Shown here in pieces: positions 49,603 through 60,782 of a DNA stretch of 64,000 nt (position 1 is its first letter; every line of letters begins with the position of its first letter). The stretch spans positions 1 to 64,000 of the forward strand of contig JAUCBJ010007407.1 of the NCBI GenBank assembly GCA_032718475.1. Direction: 5' to 3'. The position numbers were made by a program, and so were the translations under genes. Below the pieces are notes generated by a model. The model worked only from the letters and a program-made list of their open reading frames with translations. It made no database searches and was not told the DNA's origin. The stretch is from Nemertoderma westbladi (Eukaryota; Xenacoelomorpha; Nemertodermatida; Nemertodermatidae).

Positions 49603-50127
49603 GATCTATTCACGGTGGGGGGTAAACATTTCATGGTTTACACGGACCGCCTATCGGGATACCCCATGGCCCACCAATGGCGGGACGACCCCACAGCGCA
49701 ACAGTGTGCGTTTGTTATTCGCAAATGGTTTGTGGATCTGGGAGTCCCGACTATACTCCGGTCAGACCGTGGTCCTCAGTTTGCGGCTGCTAGTTTCGGG
49801 AAGTTTCTAAACCGTTGGGGTGTTGCTTCGCAACCCAGTACTCCACACTTCCCAAGCAGCAACGGACACGCGGAAACAAGCGTCAAACAGATAAAACATC
49901 TGCTCAAAGAAATTCCTCATCCAGACATTAATTCAGAGGAATTCCAAGAGGGACTCCTTGAAATGAAGAACACACATCGCGAAGCGGGATTGTCACCAAG
50001 CGAGATTGTATTCGGGCGACAATTACGCACTCGGGTTCCGGCGCACCACAACCGGTACGCGCCGCAATGGCGAGGACGCGCCGATGAAGCCGACCAGAAA
50101 GCGGAAAGCAGAAAGTTGGCGAGGTAG
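49603..50127 (+). pseudogene. Ty3/Gypsy integrase core fragment
   Basis: D,D-35-E integrase core. First Asp in VYTDRLSGYP, second in LRSDRGPQF, Glu in SSNGHAETSVKQ, with exactly 35 residues between the last two. It is followed by GLSPSEIVFGRQLRTRVP, typical of Gypsy elements. The frame is lost near 50127, and the remaining C-terminal region (PSGRSWWLNRR, about 50165-50330) is in another frame. This is a different superfamily from the BEL elements around it. Confidence 0.88.
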
Positions 50128-50330
50128 TAGGAGTAGAACTCGACGAGATTATCGAATTAAATTCCCATCAGGGCGGTCTTGGTGGCTAAATCGCCGTTTT
50201 ATCAGAGTATACCACGAACCGAACTTCCTAGTACAAGAACCCAATAGTATAGGCCGGGAAACGGATAGTAAATCGGGAAACAGTAATAATCAAAGTGGAA
50301 CTAATTTTGTACCAGAACCAAGACGTAGCC

Positions 50331-50839
50331 TTAACCCTATCCATACCGGGGGGGGGGGGGGGGGGAACTTTTGGAGACGCACTTTATTTGATTGCTTGGT
50401 TCAAAGCCAAACCACATTTATTGCAAGTGAAATTCCGTTACTTTTCCTAAAATTTATTATTCTTTATCTTAAAACAAAAATTAATTTTCATATTATTATT
50501 TATGACCATTAAAAAGACACGTAAACTGACCTGTCTCTGAAACTGTCATATTATTGCTGAACTATTGTAGGAGGGAAATTTAAAATTCAATCAATTTAAT
50601 ATAAATTTAAAATCAATTTAAACATAATTATAGGATATAAATATTATATTTGAGCATTAGTGTGTGGCATATTTGAAAAGAGGAATACATTTTGTATCTA
50701 AAACTTTTTACTTTAAAGTAATATCATCACACCACACAAAGTTATATGCTTCCAAACTTTACGTCCCCAAAAGTCCCCCCCCCCCCCCCCCCCCCTGGTA
50801 GTTTGAGCGTCTAAAGTACCCCGGTATGGATAGGGTTAA
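50331..50839. mobile_element. piggyBac-like MITE at TTAA
   Basis: TTAA at 50331-50334 and 50836-50839 flank a 501-bp insert whose ends are inverted copies of CCCTATCCATACCGGGG. A G run and an ACTTTTGG(A/G)GACG block follow inside each end. TTAA targets and a CCC-starting terminal repeat are hallmarks of piggyBac elements. No transposase is present. The Gypsy frame reads on across the two TTAA sites, confirming the insertion. Confidence 0.75.
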
Positions 50840-53800
50840 GGAGCGTAAAGAAACTGTACATTTCGGGTCTACAACAGTTCATTTTATAGAAAAAAATAGC
50901 AAAAAATTGTAAATGAGAAATTAAGTGAGATAAATTGATATCCAACAATTGTAAACATTGGATTTCAAAACTGAAAGTAACTTAATATAAAATACATATA
51001 ACTATTCGTATGAGGTACGATCGCAATAGGCATTTTTAAAATGGGCAAGATTAGCCTATTTCGATCGCGAAGGGAAAGGGAGATGGAATAGACCCATCAA
51101 TATTGTATATTGTTGTATGTTGGTGGTGTTATTTGTTATTGTTATTACCATACTCTAGTGCCCTGTTACATGGCCTATATTTCATATACTTATTGTATGC
51201 CTAGACATCGGCCTAGTACAGACTTCAGCACACAGTGTACAGGTGTATAGTGCTGCATGCAGTAGTGCAGTAGCGCACTACATGCTGACACCTTGTCAGC
51301 ATCTATATTTAGGAGCCCGCTTGACAGCGGGATACTTACTGTAAGAATCTTCAGGATACATTACATTGACTGACATACTGACTGACTGATAATTATCTAG
51401 GTTAAGGCACTTCCTGCCTGGCGATTTTGATGAAATTTTGCAAGTACATTGCTTTTGAGGTTCATAATCGCGTTACAAAATTTCAGATCGATTCTATGTG
51501 TGGTATTCGATATATTTAGTTTTTTGACATTGTTTTGTCGCGAAATTAAAAGCAATGGTAAAATAACAGCTGGTGTTCATGATGAAATATGGCTTAATAT
51601 GTTATACACAGTCATAGAAAAACGTGTTGGTTGCCAAGTTTTACTAGTACAGTAGGCTATAAGGAAAGGCAATGTTTACTCACACATAAGCTGTTGGTTT
51701 CTAATGTATTACCCCATAAGCTGATTGCTCTCCCAGTGCTTCCTAAGGGTATATCTACAATGAGGTTACTCACTCTGCTATGTTAGGGGGTGGATCAGGA
51801 GAATGAATTTTAGTTACACAAAGCAGTGTGTTGTGTCCTATTGCAGTCGATACTCACTGTGGATTGCAAAATGTTTTATAGTTGACCTACACTATAATAC
51901 AGTAGTTGCATGTATTTAAGGAGCCCGCTCTGGCCTACTGCCTAACTTAGCAGTAATACCTATATTACATATACACATATTAAAAATATTCTTATTTTTT
52001 TTATTACATACGATTTTTTAGCTGAAACGATTTTTTAGCTGAAGTATTAATAGTGTAAATTAATTTAATTATATTTTAATACCATTACTACATTGGCATA
52101 CTGTAAGATAAGTTTTAATATTTCTTACAAATAGTGGTGCGAGCATAAATCAAATCACGCAAATTTAAAAGAACCGGGTGTGTTGTCATAGCAAAGTTTC
52201 AGTTTTTATTATGTGGGACGAGCCACAAAGTACTGCTGAGAAAGACTGAAAGGTTCAAAGACTGTATGTCAACAATGTTATTATTATTATAGTCTGCGCC
52301 ACAAACAGAATATGCCAAATAATTAAATTAGCAATATAAATTTCAGAAAAATAGCTATCGGACTTGGCTGAAGAAATCGAATTATAATCCACTTAGTTTG
52401 TTATATTGATGATATTATTACTCTCTGGGAATGTGTTGGAATGGGAGATTGTAAATTATTATTGAACAGTAAATATTACATATCCCATAAAAGTCGTCAT
52501 AATTAATTGTGTAGAAAAAACAATTGTTCACCTTCTCGTTTAGATTAATTAGTAAATAAATAAATTAGTTTAGTAGGCCGATTGTATGGTTGTTTAATTT
52601 GCGTTATTATTTTTCGCCGCGACCTAGACTTCTATTAATTGTTAAATCTAATGGTTTTCAAAAAGAAAGGTAACCGTACCTGTACTGGTAAATCTAACTT
52701 GTTATTTATCTGGTTGTGAATCATGGGCATTTTCTTATAAATATTCGGTTGTTAGTGGCAGCAAAGTTTCATTTTTTATTATATATGTGGGGCAAGCCAC
52801 AAAGTCAGCTATGTATCATCACACCATTTAGACAATTGTTTAGTTTAGTATTGGCTAGGATTCTTCCCCCCGGGCTCCTTCCAGCCAGCTTGCTGGCTCT
52901 CTAGTTCATACATATACTTATTGACATACTTATAATATATACTTATTTATATTCAATATATGATTGTTTACATGGATTAATATTATCCCCTCGGGAGTTC
53001 AGCCAGACATGAGCTAATACAGTTATACCAAATAGTGCGTCTATTTGAGTAAACACCATGCCGCCTCTTCCATTTCTAGTATAAGGGATTAAATTCGGCT
53101 GACAGGATGTACATTTAAATGTTGAATTAAACCAAAACTAATAATGGGTGATAGTTGATATTCACACAAGTCCAACTAATAATTATCAAACAATTCTCCA
53201 TGCGAATTTTCAAGGCTAAATAAGCTTGTAGAGATTTCTTTAATTTCATGTTTTATTACGATTGAACTCAACAAAACTCAATGTAGTTACAAAATTTCGA
53301 ATATTTTAAATTAAAAAAACGCCGGGAATATGTTTAGTATACAGTATGTGAGTAGTCCATAATAACTTCGATTTAGCAAATACCAATCATTGATAGATAA
53401 ATAATTTGTAGTTCAAATATACCTTAAAATGAAATTTTGCTGAAATTTTTGTGAAATGAAAAGTGCTGGTTACCTATCTCTACAAATCGGGTGATTCATA
53501 ATTCTTTGCTACGTGTCTAATTATTAATTAAACTAATCATTAGTCTCATTTTAACCGTCTTCCTAGCATGTAGACCAACGATAATGACAATAATGTAACT
53601 ATTAATTTTCGCCAAATTCGAAAATAAAGTGGCTCTAAAAAATTTTCTACTGCTTCATTAGGTGCCAAACGTCAACCACTCGTTATATAACATATTTTGA
53701 ACATTTTCACAAAATATTTTTGAAATCTGCGATATAGTGCCACACCGATTTGTTGTTGTTGCATGGAATGAGCCTGCAGTGGAAATCTAAAACGTCTCGC

Positions 53801-54119
53801 AGGAGGTTTTGTGTTACAAGTCAGTCATGGATGGATCAAAACGACTTCGTAACCTTCCTACAAGCAGTTGTTTGTCTGTACCACGGAATAGGCCTTGATA
53901 GTCAACATTTTCAACGTTTATAGTACACATGTGGAGCATAGTATATATTACTTACATACTGTAATATATGGCACGCAACGTGCCGACTACGTGATGTTTG
54001 TGCATAATTCACTGCCTAATACTGTCACAAACTTCCTTTTAACACGATGTTTCGCACTGTTATAAATGCAGCATTTCCTCTTTCATAAAACTTGTCATTT
54101 TCATTAAATGTCCCTTGAT
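50840..54119. other. Noncoding, AT-rich, scattered repeat fragments
   Basis: Beyond the Gypsy end (50912) no gene is seen. Short hairpin near 51258-51285 (GTAGTGC...GCGCACTAC). Fragments around 51400-51560, 52200-52260 and 52780-52800 resemble the repeats at 56.5 and 58 kb, including GTGGGGCAAGCCACAAAG tails in inverted orientation. Confidence 0.45.
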
Positions 54120-54972
54120 CGGTAATGGTGAAAAATATCGAGACTTGAAAAATATCGAGAGTAAAAATAACGAGAGTAAAAATATCGAGAGTAAAAATAA
54201 CGAGAGTAAAAATAACGAGAGTAAAAATATCGAGAGTAAAAATAACGAGTGGGAAAATTAACGTGATTAAAAAATATCGAGAGTAAAAATAACACAAGAT
54301 GAAAAATATCGAAAATAACGAGTGTTGAAAAATATCGAGTGTTGAAAAATATCGAGAGTAAAAATATCGAGTGTTGAAAAATATCGAGTGTTGAAAAATA
54401 TCGAGTGTTGAAAAATATCGAGTGTTGAAAAATATCGAGTGTTGAAAAATATCGAGTGTTGAAAAATATCGAGTGTTGAAAAATATCGAGAGTAAAAATA
54501 TCAAGAGTAAAAATATCGAGAGTAAAAATAACGAGTGTTGAAAATTAACGTGATTAAAAAATATCGAGAGTAAAAATAACACGAGATGAAAAATATCGAA
54601 AATAACGAGTGTTGAAAAATATCGGTGTTGAAAATATCGAGTGTTGAAAAATATCGAGTGTTGAAAAATATCGAGAGTAAAAATATCGAGTCTTGAAAAA
54701 TATCGAGTGTTGAAAAATATCGAGAGTAAAAATATCGAGTGTTGAAAAATATCGAGTGTTGAAAAATATCGAGAGTAAAAATATCGAGAGTAAAAATATC
54801 GAGTGTTGAAAAATATCGAGAGTAAAAATATCGAGTGTTGAAAAATATCGAGAGTAAAAATAACGAGTGTTGAAAATATCGAGTGTTGAAAAATATCGAG
54901 TGTTGAAAATATCGAGTGTTGAAAATATCGAGTGTTGAAAAATATCGAGTGTTGAAAAATATCGAGAGTACA
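54120..54972. repeat. Minisatellite array, orientation 1 (~850 bp)
   Basis: About 50 head-to-tail units of two kinds: 17 bp (ATCGAGTGTTGAAAAAT) and 15 bp (ATCGAGAGTAAAAAT), in mixed order with a few odd units. A block with AACGTGATTAAAAAAT occurs twice (about 54257 and 54547), a sign of duplication within the array. Long frames such as 54025-54582 and 54501-55076 exist only because the units contain no stop in some frames. Confidence 0.92.
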
Positions 54973-55284
54973 AATATTTCATTTTGCTTGAGCATTTTAT
55001 TTAGAATTATGGAACAATATTGCAGTGCATGGGTTACAACAGTGCAAGTGCAAGTGAATGGCATTATGTAATACACCTTGGGTACCCATTTACCAGATTT
55101 ATTATACTAGCTAGTTTTTGCTATTTTTTTAATAAATATTATAAAAGAAGTGCTAGCTATAAATTTTGATAAATATTCTTAAATATTATATTAGAACACG
55201 TATAAGCTACCAAATTTCGATAAATTTTTAGTAAAAACATTATTAGTAAAAAAAATTATCATACAACCCTTATTTTAAAAAATT

Positions 55285-55880
55285 GTTACTATCGATATTT
55301 TTACTCTCGATATTTTTCAACATTCTATATTTTTTTCAACACTCGATATTTTTACTCTCGATATTTTTCAACACTCGATATTTTTCAACACTCGATATTT
55401 TTCAACACTCGATATTTTTCAACACTCGATATTTTTCAACACTCGATATTTTTACTCTCGATATTTTTCAACACTCGATATTTTTACTCTCGATATTTTT
55501 CAACACTCGATATTTTTACTCTCGATATTTTTCAACACTCGATATTTTTACTCTCGATATTTTTCAACACTCGATATTTTTACTCTCGATATTTTTCAAC
55601 ACTCGATATTTTTACTCTCGATATTATTCAACACTCGATATTTTTACTCTCGATATTTTTCAACACTCGATATTTTTACTCTCGATATTTTTCAACACTC
55701 GATATTTTTACTCTCGATATTTTTCAACACTCGATATTTTTACTCTCGATATTTTTACCCTCGATATTTTTACTCTCAATATTTTTTGAACTCTCGATAT
55801 TATCGTTATTTTTCAACACTCGATGTTTTTACTCGCGTTATTTTTACTCTCGATATTTTTCATGTCTCGATATTTTTCAA
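55285..55880. repeat. Minisatellite array, inverted orientation (~600 bp)
   Basis: The same two units as at 54120-54972, but reverse-complemented (ACTCGATATTTTTCAAC and ACTCTCGATATTTTT), often strictly alternating. Together with the first array and the ~310-bp spacer it forms a very large inverted repeat. Confidence 0.92.
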
Positions 55881-57300
55881 TATAACCGTCTGTATGTACA
55901 TCTACATCTGATTATACCAGTTGCCGGCGCCGTCGGTCGTACAAATACACAGTCTTGAATTAACATATTTAACCGTTAACAAGAGCAGAAACCGTAAACG
56001 AAGAAATTCATTTTCTTTTGTCGCTGACACGTGTCAGGAGCGTAGAAATGCGGTATAGTGCTGTCGTAGTTCAGTACCGTACCGGTAGTTCTGTAGCTGG
56101 CAGTTCAGCAGTTGCTACCAGTCCGGTTATACTTCTACAGTCTGACAGTAGTCAGGTAGTAGGGCGGTACGGCGGGCGGTGCCAACAGACCCTCTAATCT
56201 AATTCAGGACCGCAGTCCAACAGTCCGGAGTCCGCACTGCATGGCTAATTAGGGCCTACAGAATTAGGCCTGTCCTGTAGTACAAGTATACGTGATCTAT
56301 AATGACTGAACCGGTACCGCGGTACTAGTCAGCCAGTACCGTAAAACACCGAATACAGTATGGCTGTATGGTATTGCAGTATTGCTGTATTGGATGATTA
56401 CAGGATTCCTGATTCAGGGATTGACATTGAGTATAGTACCGGTTAAGGCAGACAGGCCACAATGGCATTACTGTAATTTCCCAGCTGATTTAGTCTCCTA
56501 GCAACCTGTTGATGTCAAGCGTAATAATTTTGGATAAATAAATTTATTATAACTGTAAGACAGTTACATTGGTGCTGCACGAAGGCCCCAAGCAAATTCA
56601 ACTTGGAAAATTTCTAAACTTTTGACAGACTATTTGTGTACCAAATTTGGTTACATTTCATCGAGGATTGATCGAGTTATTAACGTTCAAAATTTAACAC
56701 TGCAAAAAAAGCGACAGAACGACAGAACGACAGGTTGATTAATGGTACCCCTACGCTAAGGCTCACTCACTTCGTGGCTCGCCCCACAGAGCAACAGACA
56801 CACCGATTGAGTTAGTGGTACCTGTATGCTAAGCTCGCTTACTTTCGTCGCTCGCCCCACATGTACATTATATTGGTTGGTCCGATGTTTTAATTAGGCT
56901 AACTGAGAATGTATTAGGTATAAATAGTTCGTATTCTTTATTTTATTTATCTAATACAGAAAGACCCCTTCGCAGAATAAACTGCTCTTTGGGGCCGTTT
57001 CCCAGGTTACGGATAGGGATAACATTTCACACATCGCGATCGCAGTAATTGTGATTATGATTTATTTGCCTAGGCGAATGTGTATTACATTAAAAGGGAG
57101 GAAGTTTTTTGGTTGATATAAATCATTATTGGTTTGCATCTTCCAATCCCATCTGTTTCTTGGAGTCTGTGTAAGACAAGTTCGTTTAAAGCCATCTTGA
57201 TGGCGTTCTAGTTGTACATACAGTAAATTATCCTACAGTATAACTACTATGGTGACATTTGGAATAAAAACATGTATACAAATGGGTACGCGTCCAAAGT
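55881..57300. other. Noncoding with a repeat of SINE/LINE-tail type
   Basis: 55900-56480 is less AT-rich with many ACCGGT motifs. About 56530-56880 is a repeat with the phrase AATTTGGTTACATTTCATCG, an ACAGAACGAC run and two CTCGCCCCACA tails. It is related to 57830-58220. No gene seen. Confidence 0.45.
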
Positions 57301-57720
57301 ACGCGCGGCAAACTGTGGGAAGGCAACCTAACCAGGCTGTTGGACATCAGGCCAAATATGGGAATAGGATATCAGGCCGGAAATTATGATTCACATGGTC
57401 TGCCAGAGTGGGCGACAGATCCACCAGCATTCTATGGGATTCAAATGGGAGCACCACCACAGATAGTGTGTAATCGGGTCATACACGCAGAAGTCATGGC
57501 ACAAACCAGGCTCACAGCATTAAACCCAAACGCCAATGTATACGAATGTTATCCCAGAACTATGGAGAGCAGACATACCAGAGCAGTGCTTATTTGTACA
57601 GGATGGGACCAGTTCAACACGGCAGAGTATAACATGGCACAAAAAGAGCAACAATATAACCAGCAAATAGCCCTTATAGTGACGGGAAGTGGCAGCAACA
57701 ATCATATGTTAATCCGCTAG
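57301..57720 (+). CDS. Unassigned ORF, possible exon
   Basis: About 126-138 codons ending at TAG 57720. The first in-frame ATG is at 57358. The sequence is not low-complexity and has balanced composition (GLPEWATDPPAFYGIQMG, MESRHTRAVLICTGWDQF), unlike chance frames here. A CCTAACCAG|G at 57327-57335 could be a splice acceptor, so this may be the last exon of a host or transposon gene. I do not recognise the family. No partner exons, domain motifs, signal peptide or membrane segment can be seen. Confidence 0.35.
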   Translation, partial: TRGKLWEGNLTRLLDIRPNMGIGYQAGNYDSHGLPEWATDPPAFYGIQMGAPPQIVCNRVIHAEVMAQTRLTALNPNANVYECYPRTMESRHTRAVLICTGWDQFNTAEYNMAQKEQQYNQQIALIVTGSGSNNHMLIR

Positions 57721-57829
57721 GTGGTGTCAAATTGTCATTCTGCAATTTCGTACTTACCAGTGCAGCACTGTACAGCAGTACCGTACCGGTAGGCCTATGT
57801 CATTACTTCTGAGTCTCTAGCGGATCCCC

Positions 57830-58096
57830 AATTAAATGTCTTAACTTTTCAATTTCGTAAAATATAGATTTCATGATTCTCTACAGGCCACCAAAATTTC
57901 AGCTCAGGAAAATGAGGCCTTCCCGAGAAATTTAACATTTTCTAAAAACCACATAATCTGTCGTAGCTGACGTCAGACTGCATGATTTTTCACCAAACTT
58001 TACAAACTTTCTAAACTTTCTCTCTACTACTTACCTACTAAGTTTGGTTCAATTCCGAACCAGCGATGCAGAGAAATTCGCGTTCAAACATTTACC

Positions 58097-58144
<48 letters not shown>

Positions 58145-58220
58145 GGACATGCCCCATTTGCCCTATATGAACCGTATGCCAAGGCTCGCCGACTACGTGT
58201 CTCGCCCCACATAGCATGAT
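57830..58220. repeat. Dispersed repeat with (GACA)n microsatellite
   Basis: Contains TTTGGTTCAATTCCGAACC, a GACA microsatellite (about 58094-58144) and a CTCGCCCCACA tail. Similar order and tail occur at 56530-56880. Probably copies of a non-autonomous retroelement or a LINE tail. Confidence 0.5.
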
Positions 58221-59489
58221 TAACTGCGAGGCATACAGATCGTTCAAGGTTGTGCTTGCTAAATAGATATGTTACGCAATCAAATTTGCTTGTTAGAGAA
58301 GAAAGGGAGACTAAAGTGACTCAACTGGTTGCTACTCTCAAGCTGTTTTATTTGATTTCCGCCCTAAACATATTAATTTTAAAATTAATATTTAACTTAA
58401 AACGGCGATACTACATTATTATTAATAGTAATAAAAATGCGCTATTAGTCCCCTACAATTTCATTTTAGAGATATTTTAATTGGTTAATTATTATATTAA
58501 TTCTTTAAATATTTTCAACTTTTTCTTTTACAAAAATTAAGTAACATTTTTTTGTCCGAATTTTCAATCCGCAGTTTATAAGTTTATTTTTGAGTAAGTT
58601 CGGATAAGAAAGGGGAGAACATATGTGTGGACCGGTACTCCTCTATGTGGCAGTTGGCGATATAAACTTGTAAATACAAATGCGGACTAAATCATACCCT
58701 TATATTATAAAATATATACATTGGTAAGTTACGCCTTCCATGTGTGTAGGTTTCCAGAACAGAATATGACTTCGTTTTTGCTTCTCCAGCAGTAACCACT
58801 GAATGTAATTTTAATTTTTTAATACCTTTATGGTAATATTTACACCATAACCCTTAATTAACCCTATTAAACCCGGGGGGGGGGGGGTCAATATGACCCC
58901 CCCCCCCGTGGTTTTTTTATAATAATTCTGAAAAAAACGCAGTTGGGAATCTGAAATTTTATGACCTTTCCTAAAAATCTATTGTCTTCCTAGTAGTGAA
59001 AACCGTTTTCAAAAATATTTGGTAGTTTTCGAGTTAATGCACCATTTTTTAACCCTACTTTTGGCACTTTTTTGAGAGGTTTTTTGAAAATTACATTTCA
59101 TTAAATATTAATTGTAACATCTCTATTGGCTCATTCCATGAAAAGGTCAACCTCCCCACTAATTTCGAAAAATGAGATGTAGCTTTGAATTTATACTTAT
59201 TTTAGGTCAAAATTTATCGTACTTCATGAATTCAGTGCTAAAAATTGTATCAACGCAGGTGGTTTCTCAATAATAGTCGAATTACAAATTATGCACCTGC
59301 TCTGCACAAAATGTGAATAAAAGTGTGCAAAAGTTTCGTTTCCTGTAGGCACTTCCTATGACCAATAAATTAACATTTCTGAGCATGTACCAAATCAAAA
59401 ACAAACCCATTTTCGAATTTTTTTGGTTTCCTTTAATTTCACCAGTGTTTCAATCCTCTATAATGAAATCGATAAAGTTAATCATGTGA
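58221..59489. other. Noncoding, with a G/C-run palindrome
   Basis: No convincing gene; a 76-codon frame at 58250-58480 is AT-rich and unsupported. At 58876-58907 a G13 run, TCAATATGA and a run of about 12 C form a near-perfect hairpin. The upstream TTAACCCTATTAAACCCGGG resembles the end of the piggyBac-like MITE at 50331. Confidence 0.45.
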
Positions 59490-60707
59490 TGTTCGCGCTT
59501 TTGAAGACCTTTAGCAGTTTAACCTGCCAAAATTTATATGTCTTCTAGTTAATTAAAACCACTTTAGCATACGACAATATTTTATGCTAATACGCAAAAC
59601 ATTAACCGAAGTCAGCCCATGCGCGATCATTCACCCGATGGATCTACACCCGGGAGACTGAATTCGGATCCTTGAATTGTATTATTACAGTGTAAGGTTG
59701 CAGTGTAAACTTACTGTATTATTCGATAGATCGTTAATAATTAATCTCTGACAGATATTATTGGCTTTCGGGAAATATTAACAGTTCCTTTAGGACGTGG
59801 CGCTTTATCTATTTAAACAGAACTAAGACTTATACTAAAACGCAACGATACTGCTTATGATTAAAGTATAAAGCGTATTCTTTAGGAAATACTTTGTTAC
59901 CAATCTCAATCATACACACTATTCTGCCGACAGTCAGTATATTTGATCACACATAAAGAGAGCAGTAATTGACTCACGTAGGGTCTGCTAAATAACATTG
60001 GATTCAATACACACCACATTAATATAAATCGCAATTGTTATGTATAGCCGGTCTCTCTAACCTGTAGTGTTATCAAGAAAATTGGGAATTGGGTGATTTA
60101 TCCGTATTATCCAAATAGCAATATTTCCATCAACAAAATAAGTACAATTAATAACTGACGGTAAAATAACAGTACAAACAATATGATTAGTTAAATTGAT
60201 CGGTAGTTAGGTAACAGTTTATACTTTCGATAATTCAAGCAGTTTACGGTACAGCAGTATCTATCCAAAATGCCGGTGTTTCTGGCTTAGACAGCAATAA
60301 CAACAAAGTATCAAGTAAGGCAGTAAGACTGAACACTCTCCTTATGATCGACTAAAAGCTACACGTCGACAGGAAAAATCGCTCTGATTGGCTCAAGCCA
60401 AACAAAGAACCGTGCGTCCAATGGCTGTTTCCATGTCAGCAACCAGCTGTTAGATGTCGTAATATGAATTATCACGGCTAAACTGTGAAAGGTAGTTGGT
60501 GCATGGCAGGTTTTTTGCCTTACCATGTCCACTAAAACACGTATATAGCAGAATTACTCTTATGTCCGTTAAAACACCTGTAAAGGTACCTTGCGGGCGA
60601 GGGGAATATATCTACAGTTAGAAAACCTTTTAGAGTATTCCAGCGCCTGTGGGGAAACTGGATTGCGAAGCAAAAGGGGCCAGTTATATCCCACAGAAGC
60701 TTTTACA
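59490..60707 (-). repeat. B2 3' LTR (1218 bp)
   Basis: Minus strand from TGTAAAAGC (60707) to GCGCGAACA (59490), the same ends as the B1 LTR. Preceded by TTCTGGGAGCGG. Confidence 0.8.
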
Positions 60708-60720
60708 CCGCTCCCAGAAA
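60708..60720 (-). promoter_or_regulatory. B2 3' polypurine tract
   Basis: Minus-strand TTTCTGGGAGCGG next to the LTR start, as in B1. Confidence 0.75.
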
Positions 60721-60782
60721 ATGGGATTTAAGTCTATAAAATATACAAAATCACAGTTTCTAAAATATAAAAATACTCTAAA

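Larger units (their letters stand above)
47519..50912 (+). mobile_element. Ty3/Gypsy pol remnant, split by two later insertions
   Basis: The first 33 bp (47519-47551) read as the sequence just before an integrase core (QSVSTDLF). The frame resumes at 49603 with the same 11 bases and continues VGGKHFMVYTDRLSGYP. The gap is an RTE-like LINE. The C-terminal part is cut again at 50335-50835 by a TTAA-flanked MITE, after which a Lys/Arg-rich end with TVHFGS continues to a stop at 50910. No LTR or upstream pol is visible. Confidence 0.8.

Noticed and set aside
54025-55789. Long frames (142-191 codons) coding Tyr/Phe/Ser-rich repeats in the minisatellites
   Set aside because: They exist on both arms only because the 15- and 17-bp units lack stops in some frames; composition is pure repeat and no start or flanking gene structure is seen.
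58090-58145. Tandem GACA repeats as a CRISPR-like array
   Set aside because: Simple 4-bp microsatellite without spacers; no CRISPR array is present in the window.
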